Below are positions 54,401 through 64,000 of a stretch of 64,000 bases of DNA, in pieces (positions within the stretch are counted from its first letter, which is position 1; each line of letters starts with the position of its first letter). The stretch comes from Mytilus californianus. Its lineage: Eukaryota; Mollusca; Bivalvia; Mytilida; Mytilidae. The position numbers and the translations under genes were made by a program. The notes beneath the pieces are model-generated. The model made no database searches. It had not been told where the DNA came from and was given only the letters and a program-made list of their open reading frames with translations. The stretch covers positions 79,141,955-79,205,954 of the forward strand of contig NW_026262581.1 of assembly GCF_021869535.1 (NCBI RefSeq), written 5' to 3'.

Positions 54401-56334
54401 CTATTTTATCAACCATAGACTACTGTATATAATCAATTATACAATAACCATGTATACTTAAGAAATAATTCATGGGGGCTTTAATTTATACTGATATCAC
54501 CACAGGTTGGCCTTTATTGTTTAAATATTTTACCAAGAGCGATAGCGAGGGGTAAAATATCGGCATTAAGGGCAAACCCATGGCAAAATCAAAGTGTTTG
54601 AGGAACGTCCTAATAGAATACTAATTTAAACATGAAATGTCTGATAACTACTATATTGTCTTGTTATATAAACATCAAATGTTTATAAATATCTATTGGT
54701 GATTGCACACCATCTTGTCATATGACCATCAGTCGTCTGTAGCATAGTATCCAGTACTATGAACTCTAAAAAAACTATGGGATAATGTTTAGTAAAAACT
54801 GTCCAATAGCACATTTTCCTGCAGAAATGCTAAAATACATATGGTTTCAGGGCCATTTTGATTCAAAATCCTTGAAGTTGGCTTCCAAACCACTTAAAAC
54901 CTTTTAAAATGACCCAACCTACAGCCTGTAAGTTTTGTCCATGGTCCATAATTCTTTCAAAAGTAATTCATTCAGTAAGAAAGGCTAATTTCAAATATAT
55001 ACAAAAAATCATCATGCAATACTTCTAAAAATAAAGTCAATTCAAGCATGAAAAGAAAGTGTATCACTTTTCATAAAATAAGTCAGAGTGAAATTTCATC
55101 AAAAGTAGGACTCATTATGGTATTAAATTATAAAATTCAAATCCATGTCAATATCTAGATCTACGGACATGACAAAAATTACCAACTGCTGTTCTAATTT
55201 AGAATTACAGACTGATGGACAATGGTAAATTGATATGCCTGAGCTACTCTGTAGCAAGTTATATTTGAACATATATTCAGACTTCTACAACTGGCTCTTT
55301 TCACTGAAAGTGGACAACAAATTATAGATTTAAGTAGAATGACTTCACAAACATAATTATTCATTAGCTGTTGATTAAACTTCCTGAAATGGTGTAAAAG
55401 GTGTCAGAAGACTGACATTATTCACAGAGTAGTGAGTAATTTATGCAAAGGTACCAGGTAAATGACACAGGGTCCTTGGAACTACTAGTTTTGCAAGAAA
55501 AATTTTGTCTATGTGTACCACCATAATTTGTTTTTAAAAAAATAACTTGTATTTTCATTTCCCTACATTGTACTATGTACCAACACAAAAAGTACTTAAT
55601 GATGTTTTAAAAACTTGTAAAATAGCCTCCTACTGGTTTTGATTTGAGCGCCACTGAGTCTTGTGAAGATAAAACCTGTGTCTGCATACTAAAATACAAG
55701 CCTGATATCTTTCATGACTTTTTATAAAAGTAAATGGTTTCCTGAAAAATATATGTTGTGACATGGAACTATTTTATGCCATCAATAACAAATTGTTTAT
55801 CCTCTCAACATCTTTTCACAGTTCCTATTTCCTGATTAATGTTATTGTTCATTATCAATGAAAGAAATCTATTCAATCAATGACAACTCTTACAAGTTTA
55901 TCATGCAAGGAAAATTATTCTATTTTTTCTTTTTCAACATCAATTTATGTAATTGTTAATCTGCACTTTCATTGACAGCAGTAATGTAAACATATTTTCT
56001 AGGAAAAAACAAATTCAATAACAAATTTCAACTGTCAGATCAAAGGTTAGAAAAGTACACAACAGGTTAACAGATCATTAACCATATTCCTTACAAATCA
56101 ATATACAAGACCATGAGAACCAAATATCTGCAACAAAAACAAAGAAACTATTTTAAAGCTGATCAGCTGACAAGTATTTTACTGTGATTGTAGATCTGGA
56201 CATTTATGAAGCCCACATCTCTCAACTGCTATTTATAGCTATATCAGAATAATTAACCATTTATGTGCTTTGATCTAAATGTCTCATGTGTGATTATTCT
56301 GCTAAGCTATTTTTGAAGGAGTTGTGGATTACTG
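54401..56334. other. Probable RMI2 intron, AT-rich
   Basis: Nothing coding found. A small inverted segment at ~54470-54585 pairs CATGGGGGCTTTAA with TTAAGGGCAAACCCATG and has an inner ATATTTTACC/GGTAAAATAT stem, possibly a MITE relic. A fragment of F1 (plus) lies at 55625-55715 (TTGATTTGAGCGCCACTGAG, TACAAGCCTGATATCTTTCA). Confidence 0.5.
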
Positions 56335-59300
56335 GAGTATGTCATAGACAACAAAGAAGTGATCCAAGGTGTCACAGACAACAAAAAAGTGATCCAAATA
56401 TGTCACAGACAACAAAGAAGTGATCCAACGTGTCACAGACAACAAAGAAGTGACCCAAAAGTGTCACAGACAGCCAAGAAGTGATCCCTATGTATCAGAC
56501 AACAAAGAATTCATCCCAATATCTCACAGACAAGAAAGAAGTTATCCAATGCCTGAAATGATCCAATGTGTCACAGACAACAAAGAAGTGATGTCAATGT
56601 GTCACGGACAACAAAGAAGTGATCCCAATGTGTCACAGACAACAAAAAAGTGATCCATATGTTTGTCAGACAACAAAGACGTGATCCAATGTCTCACAGA
56701 CAACAAAAAAGTCATCCCAATGTGTCACAGACAACAAAGACGTGATCCCAATGTGTCACAGACAACAAAGAAGTAATCAAAATATGTCACAGACAACAAA
56801 GAAGTGATCCAAATATGTTACAGACAACAAAGAAGTGGTCCAATGTGTCACAGACAACAAAGGAGTGATCCAAATATATCACAGACAACAAAGAAGTGAT
56901 CTAATGTGTCACAGACAACAAAGAAGTGATCCCAATGTGTCACAGACAGCCAAGAAATGCTCCCTGTGTGTCAGACAACAAAGAATTCATCCCAATATCT
57001 CACAGACAACAAAGAAGTCATTCCAATGTCTGAAATGATCCAATGTGTCACAGACAACAAGGAAGTGATGTCAATGTGTCACAGACAACACAGACTTGAT
57101 CCAATGTGTCACAGACAACAAAAAAGTCATCCCAATGTGTCACAGAAAACAAAGAAGTGATCCTAATGTGTCACAGACAACAAAAAAGTCATCCAAATAT
57201 GTCACAGACAACAAAGAAGTGATCCAAATATATCACAGACAACAAAGAAGTGATCTAAAGTGTCACAGACAACAAATAAGTGATCCTAATGTGTCACAGA
57301 CAACAAAGAACTGATCTCAATGTGTCACAGACAACAAAGAAGTGATCCCAATGTGTCACAGACAACAAAAAAGTGATCCAAATGTTTGTCAGACAACAAA
57401 GACGTGATCCAATGTGTCACAGACAACATCAAAGTCATCCCAATGTGTCACAGACAACAAAGACGTGATCCCAATGTGTCACAGACAACAAAGAAGTAAT
57501 CAAATTATGTTATAGACAACAAAGAAGTGATCCAAATATGTTACAGACAACAAAGAAGTGGTCCAATGTGTCACAGACAACAAAGAAGTGATCCAAATAT
57601 GTCACAGACAATAAAGAAGTGATCTAATGTGTCACGGACAACAAAGAAGTGATCACAATGTGTCACAGATAGCCAAAAAGGGATCCCTGTGTGTCAGACA
57701 ACAAATAATTCATCCCAATATCTCACAGACAACAAAGAAGTCATCCCAATGTCTGAAATGATCCAATGTGTCACAGACAACAAAGAAGTGATGTCAATGT
57801 ATCACAGACAACACAGACGTGATCCAATGTGTCACAGAAAACAAAAAAGTCATCCCAATGTGTCACAGAAAACAAAGAAATGATCCCAATGTGTCACAGA
57901 CAACAAAGAAGTAATCCAAATATGTCACAGACAACAAAGAATTGATCCAAATATATCACAGACAACAAAGAAGTGATCTAATGTGTCACAGACAACAAAG
58001 AAGTGATTCTAATGTGTCACAGACAACAAAGAAGTGATCTCAATGTGTCACAGACAACAAAGAAGTGATCCAAATGTGTCAAAGTCAACAAAGAAGTGAT
58101 CCAATGTGTCACAGAAAACAAGGAATTGTCCCAATGTGTCACAGGCATCAAAGAAGTGATCCCAATGTGTCACAGACAGCCAAGAAGGGATCCCTATGTG
58201 TCAGACAACAAAGCATTCATCCCATTATCCCCTAGACAAGAAAGAAGAACCCAATGTCTGAAATGATCCAATGTGTCACAGAAAACAAAGAAGTGTCCCA
58301 ATGTGTCACAGACATCAAAGAAGTGATCCCAATGTGTCTCAGACAACAAAGAACTGATCTCAATGTGTCACAGACAACAAAGAAATGATCCAAATGTGTC
58401 ACAGACAACAAAGAGGTGATCCCAATGTGTCACAGACAACAAAGAAGTGATCCCAATGTGTCACAGTCAACAAAGAAGTGATCCAATGTGTCACAGAAAA
58501 CAAAGAAGTGATCAAATGTGTCACAGAAAACAACAAAGAAGTGTCCCAATGTGTCACAGACAACAAATAAGTGATGTCAATGTGTCACAAAAAACAACAA
58601 AGAAGTGTCCCAATGTGTCACAGACAACAAATAAGTGATGTCAATGTGTCACAGACAACAAAGAAGTGATCACAAAGTGTCAGACAACAAAGAAGTGATC
58701 CCAATGTGTCATACAGACAACAAAGAAGTTATCCAATGTGTCAGACAACAAAGAAGTGATCCCAATGTGTCACAGACATCAAAGAAATGATCCCAATGAT
58801 TCACAGACAAAAAAGAAGTGATGTCAATGTTTCACAGACAACAATGAAGTTATCCCAATGTGTCACAGACAACAAAGAAGTGATCCCAATGTGTCATACA
58901 GACAACAAAGACGTGATCCCAATGTGTCACAGACAACAAAGAAGTAATCAAAATATGTCACAGACAACAAAGAAGTGATCCAAATATGTTACAGACAACA
59001 AAGAAGTGATCTAATGTGTCACAGACAACAAAGAAGTGATCCCAATGTGTCACAGACAGCCAAGAAGTGATCCCTGTGTGTCAGACAACAAAGAATTCAT
59101 TCCAATATCTCACAGACAACAAAGAAGTCATCCCAATGTCTGAAATGATCCAATGTGTCACAGACAACAAAGAAGTGATGTCAATGTGTCACAGACAACA
59201 CAGACGTGATCCAATGTGTCACAGACAACAAAGAACTGATCTCAATGTGTCACAGACAACAAAGAAGTGATCCAAATGTGTCAAAGTCAACAAAGAAGTG

Positions 59301-62300
59301 ATCGAATGTGTCACAGAAAACAAGGAAGTGTCCCAAAATGTGTCACAGACATCAAAGAAGTGATCCCAATGTGTCACAGACAGCCAAGAAGTGATCCCTA
59401 TGTGTCAGACAATAAAGCATTCATCCCAATATCCCCTAGACAAGAAAGAAGAACCCAATGTCTGAAATGATCCAATGTGTCACAGAAAACAAAGAAGTGT
59501 CCCAATGTGTCACAGACATCAAAGAAGTGATCCCAATGTGTCACAGACAACAAAGAACTGATCTCAATGTGTCACAGACAACAAAGAAATGATCCCAATG
59601 TGTCACAGACAACAAAGAAGTGATCCCAATGTGTCACAGACAACAAAGAAGTGATCCCAATGTGTCACAGTCAACAAAGAAGTGATCCAATGTGTCACAG
59701 AAAAAAAAGAAGTGATCAAATGTGACACAGAAAACAACAAAAAAGTGTCCCAATGTGTCACAGACAACAAATAAGTGATGTCAATGTGTCACAGACAACA
59801 AAGAAGTGATCACAATGTGTCACAGACAACACAGACGTGATCCAATGTGTCACAGACAACAAAGAACTGATCTCAATGTGTCACAGACAACAAAGAAGTG
59901 ATCCAAATGTGTCAAAGTCAACAAAGAAGTGATCGAATGTGTCACAGAAAACAAGGAAGTGTCCCAATGTGTCACAGACATCAAAGAAGTGATCCCAATG
60001 TGTCACAGACAGCCAAGAAGTGATCCCTATGTGTCAGACAATAAAGCATTCATCCCAATATCCCCTTGACAAGAAAGAAGAACCCAATGTCTGAAATGAT
60101 CCAATGTGTCACAGAAAACAAAGAAGTGTCCCAATGTGTCACAGACATCAAAGAAGTGATCCCAATGTGTCACAGACATCAAAGAAATGATCCCAATGAT
60201 TCACAGACAAAAAAGAAGTGATCCCAATGTGTCACAGTCAACAAAGAAGTGATCCAATGTGTCACAGAAAACAAAGAAGTGATCAAATGTGTCACAGAAA
60301 ACAACAAAGAAGTGTCCCAATGTGTCACAGACAACAAATAAGTGATGTCAATGTGTCACAAAAAACAACAAAGAAGTGTCCCAATGTGTCACAGACAACA
60401 AATAAGTGATGTCAATGTGTCACAGACAACAAAGAAGTGATCACAAAGTGTCAGACAACAAAGAAGTGATCCCAATGTGTCATACAGACAACAAAGAAGT
60501 TATCCAATGTGTCAGACAACAAAGAAGTGATCCCAATGTGTCACAGACATCAAAGTTATGATCCCAATGATTCACAGACAAAAAAGAAGTGATGTCAATG
60601 TTTCACAGACAACAATGAAGTTATCCCAATGTGTCACAGACAACAAAGAAGTGATCCCAATGTGTCATACAGACAACAAAGACGTGATCCCAATGTGTCA
60701 CAGACAACAAAGAAGTAATCAAAATATGTCACAGACAACAAAGAAGTGATCCAAATATGTTACAGACAACAAAGAAGTGATCTAATGTGTCACAGACAAC
60801 AAAGAAGTGATCCCAATGTGTCACAGACAGCCAAGAAGTGATCCCTGTGTGTCAGACAACAAAGAATTCATTCCAATATCTCACAGACAACAAAGAAGTC
60901 ATCCCAATGTCTGAAATGATCCAATGTGTCACAGACAACAAAGAAGTGATGTCAATGTGTCACAGACAACACAGACGTGATCCAATGTGTCACAGACAAC
61001 AAAGAACTGATCTCAATGTGTCACAGACAACAAAGAAGTGATCCAAATGTGTCAAAGTCAACAAAGAAGTGATCGAATGTGTCACAGAAAACAAGGAAGT
61101 GTCCCAATGTGTCACAGACATCAAAGAAGTGATCCCAATGTGTCACAGACAGCCAAGAAGTGATCCCTATGTGTCAGACAATAAAGCATTCATCCCAATA
61201 TCCCCTAGACAAGAAAGAAGAACCCAATGTCTGAAATGATCCAATGTGTCACAGAAAACAAAGAAGTGTCCCAATGTGTCACAGACATCAAAGAAGTGAT
61301 CCCAATGTGTCACAGACAACAAAGAACTGATCTCAATGTGTCACAGACAACAAAGAAATGATCCCAATGTGTCACAGACAACAAAGAAGTGATCCCAATG
61401 TGTCACAGACAACAAAGAAGTGATCCCAATGTGTCACAGTCAACAAAGAAGTGATCCAATGTGTCACAGAAAACAAAGAAGTGATCAAATGTGACACAGA
61501 AAACAACAAAAAAGTGTCCCAATGTGTCACAGACAACAAATAAGTGATGTCAATGTGTCACAGACAACAAAGAAGTGATCACAATGTGTCACAGACAACA
61601 CAGACGTGATCCAATGTGTCACAGACAACAAAGAACTGATCTCAATGTGTCACAGACAACAAAGAAGTGATCCAAATGTGTCAAAGTCAACAAAGAAGTG
61701 ATCGAATGTGTCACAGAAAACAAGGAAGTGTCCCAATGTGTCACAGACATCAAAGAAGTGATCCCAATGTGTCACAGACAGCCAAGAAGTGATCCCTATG
61801 TGTCAGACAATAAAGCATTCATCCCAATATCCCCTTGACAAGAAAGAAGAACCCAATGTCTGAAATGATCCAATGTGTCACAGAAAACAAAGAAGTGTCC
61901 CAATGTGTCACAGACATCAAAGAAGTGATCCCAATGTGTCACAGACATCAAAGAAGTGATCCCAATGTGTCACAGACAACAAAGAACTGATCTCAATGTG
62001 TCACAGACAACAAAGAAATGATCCCAATGTGTCACAGACAACAAAGAAGTGATCCCAATGTGTCACAGTCAACAAAGAAGTGATCCAATGTGTCACAGAA
62101 AACAAAGAAGTGATCAAATGTGACACAGAAAACAACAAAAAAGTGTCCCAATGTGTCACAGACAACAAATAAGTGATGTCAATGTGTCACAGACAACAAA
62201 GAAGTGATCACAATGTGTCACAGACAACAAATAAGTGATCCCAATGTGTCATACAGACAACAAAGAAGTGATCCAATGTGTCAGACAACAAAGAAGTGAT

Positions 62301-62556
62301 CCCAATGTGTCACAGACATAAAAGAAATGATCCCAATGATTCACAGACAACAAAGAAGTGATGTCAATGTTTCACAGACAACAAAGAAGTTATCCCAATG
62401 TGTCACAGACAACAAAGAAATGATCCCAATGTGTCATACAGACAACAAAGAAGTGATCCAATGAGTCGGACAACAAAGAAGTGATCCCAATGTGTCACAG
62501 ACATCAAAGAAGTGATCCCAATGTGTCACAGACAACAAAGAAGTGATCCAATGTGT
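56335..62556 (+). repeat. Large minisatellite array, 30-31 bp unit, ~200 copies
   Basis: The consensus unit reads GTGATCCCAATGTGTCACAG then ACAACAAAGAA (31 bp), with a common 30-bp form lacking one C. Variants include AAATATG for CAATGTG, CAGCC for CAACA, GTGATGTCAATG, and longer inserts such as AAAACAACAAAG. The array starts near 56335 and ends at 62556 (TGTGTCGCAGCACC). Because 31 is not a multiple of three, translated frames cycle and break every few units. The many 60-70 residue frames rich in CHRQQRSD and VTDNKEV are therefore products of the repeat and not genes. The right part shows higher-order structure (next entry). The array lies 2.3 kb upstream of the RMI2 exon on the minus-strand gene, so is likely intronic. 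Confidence 0.97.
58440..61970 (+). repeat. Higher-order repeat in the minisatellite, 1771-bp period, two copies
   Basis: Marker variants recur exactly 1771 bp apart: the AAAACAACAAAG unit block at 58447-58638 and 60218-60409, the block at 58787-58978 and 60558-60749, and the block at 59067-59270 and 60838-61041. Translations of these three pairs are identical. Within each period a ~630-bp sub-block recurs (ACACAGACGTGATCC at 59201 and 59832, then at 60972 and 61601). Near-identity over ~1.7 kb points to recent unequal exchange, while the part left of 58.4 kb is more diverged. Confidence 0.9.
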
Positions 62557-64000
62557 CGCAGCACCTTGACATTGTCATACAACACAAAAAAGACATTCAA
62601 TCCTGATAAAATCACACTGACAAACACATTTTTCATTAACTTAAGTAAAAAACAGACAAAGGTGGCTTAGGCTTTCAATAAAAATCATTAAAGAAAAAGA
62701 TTCCACATCCATTTCTTCTGTCAAAAAATAATTTCTGCACTTGCAACCGTAAAATTTCTATTTTTTCAAGCAAACTTTTTATTTTAAAAATTTGAAAATT
62801 TTTGAATTGAACGGACTCAAGAAAAGACAGTCAGTAGATATAATGTGGACACTTATAAACCATAAGTCACAGATAAACAGACAGACAGACAAGTAAAATG
62901 ATAATGGGCAAATAACAGTCCACAATCACCACCAAGGAAACTAAATACCAAGCAAAATGCACCACATCAAAAACAGTGGGTGAACAGAGGAACTTGTGAT
63001 TATATTTATGATAAATGTAACTCAACTGCAACACAAATCATGTTGAGTAGACATTTTCTTTGAAATATTCAATAGACACTAATTTTCAAATTTATTTCTG
63101 ATATTACTGATGTAAACTGCTGACTTTAAGTTCATTAATTTTTATGAGACATTTAGATGTAGCACTAACTGTGATTGTTTGTATTCTTTGTATTTCAAAA
63201 GGACATAACTTCCCAGTAAAAAATTGATGATCTCTGATGTTTAAACTCATCTGAGATATTACTTGTAGGAATAAACCTTTTTCATTAAATTTCAATGTTA
63301 ACTGAGGGGGCAATAAAAAATCATGAATTGAAGCAAAAAACAGACAAAACAAAGTGCAAAACACTCAGACTCTGTATGTTAGAGAACCTGATAAGCAAAC
63401 CCTCAGAGGGTCCATAAGTAACTAGTTAAATAGCTACAATTGTAAATTTCTTACACTGCCTAATAGGCCGTTTTTCCATTGAAATTCAAACTTATTTGTC
63501 TGGTTTAATAACATTTCAAATCCTGTAAACTGTTCTATTGATAACACTTTCTTTATCTGAATATGAATAAAATAAAGGCAACAGTATATAAGCAACAACC
63601 ATCAGGAAATGCTGCAGGAATGAACACATTTTACCTTGGTTACAGTAATTACACTAGAAAAACAAAGGTTCAGGTGATTTATTTAAAAATCACTCTGAGT
63701 GGTGATTTTTTCACAGTGAATGCTGGTAATTATAGGTGATTCACTCTGAAATATCTCTCTGTATATTTATTTGGTGTTACCTGAAAGGATATTAACCAGA
63801 GTGTTATCACCTATTTCACAGTGACTCACTCAAAAGCTGAAAGAGTATTTTTTATCGAATCGCTTTTTATGTGTGTGTGCTGTACTTTATAGTCATATGA
63901 CTTCCAATTTGAGTATACATATAAACAACATATGATATAACTTTCAGTAAGAACAACATGTCTCTCTGGAATAACCTTCATCAACATTATGGGATGCAAA
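62557..64000. other. Probable intronic or intergenic AT-rich sequence
   Basis: No exon could be supported. At 63670-63840 there is clustered inverted text (ATAGGTGATTCACTCTG against CAGAGTGTTATCACCTAT, and AAAAATCAC against GTGATTTTT), possibly a decayed foldback element. The minus ORF at 63104-63364 has no family resemblance. Confidence 0.5.

Noticed and set aside
55440-55560. Possible upstream RMI2 exon on the minus strand ending in VVPRTLCHLPG at a phase-1 boundary
   Set aside because: The residues weakly echo the region before the GKY motif, but the donor (GTACCT) is poor, the frame hits a stop shortly upstream, no D-x-(S/T)-G motif is present, and the usable exon would be very short.
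56420-61041. Many 60-77 residue frames rich in CHRQQRSD and VTDNKEV motifs
   Set aside because: They are frame-cycled translations of the 31-bp minisatellite. Identical frames 1771 bp apart follow from the higher-order repeat, not from a gene family.
63970-64000. Possible exon end at the right edge (minus strand, ...NVDEG then GTTATT)
   Set aside because: It is cut by the window, the donor is weak, and there is no family motif to support it.
1-64000. CRISPR arrays, operons, bacterial promoters, riboswitches
   Set aside because: The window is animal nuclear DNA. The regular repeats are minisatellites without unique spacers.
1-64000. tRNA or rRNA genes
   Set aside because: I saw no convincing A/B box pair with cloverleaf stems and no rRNA core text. 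A tRNAscan-SE run would settle this.

Overview
The window looks like a stretch of a bivalve mollusc genome, most likely a marine mussel (Mytilidae). It is AT-rich and has almost no long open reading frames. It is crowded with short interspersed repeat families that I recognise from mussel sequences; several recur 3 to 8 times here in both orientations. It also holds broken non-LTR (CR1/jockey-like) and Penelope-like reverse transcriptase (RT) genes, and one spliced animal gene fragment. There are no operons, ribosome binding sites or other bacterial features. In the entries below, F1 to F8 are my own working labels for the repeat families, based on the shared text inside this window.

The only host gene I can support is the last coding exon of RMI2 (RecQ-mediated genome instability protein 2) on the minus strand at 53918-54069. 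Its upstream exons were not found. If they lie beyond the right edge, the 54.07-64 kb stretch is an RMI2 intron. That stretch holds a degenerate ~40-bp minisatellite that starts inside the exon and repeats its splice acceptor. It also holds a 6.2-kb array of 30-31 bp units (56.34-62.56 kb) with a 1771-bp higher-order period.

Layout: 1-1090 is a LINE 3' end. 1.1-8.2 kb is AT-rich filler with scattered repeats. 8.39-9.12 kb is a ~123-bp tandem repeat. 9.8-13.4 kb and 15.9-19.4 kb are two diverged copies of a ~3.5-kb segment. 19.8-21 kb holds dispersed repeats. 22.65-23.96 kb is a broken LINE RT (minus). 24.1 kb is a small TA-flanked MITE. 25.4-30.1 kb holds dispersed repeats and a 31-bp minisatellite. 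30.5-38.4 kb and 38.4-43.65 kb are two units of a large tandem duplication that have since collected different insertions. 43750-44686 is a 937-bp hAT-type non-autonomous transposon with a perfect 8-bp target duplication. 45.7-46.4 kb is a 437-bp tandem duplication. 48.6-52.74 kb is a cluster of Penelope-like RT fragments. One of them appears to be a single insertion whose 5' half is inverted relative to its 3' half. 52.7-64 kb is the RMI2 neighbourhood.

The genes do not form a pathway. What the window records is genome turnover: local tandem duplication, later insertion of retroposons and hAT elements into one copy only, and minisatellite growth at a gene boundary.
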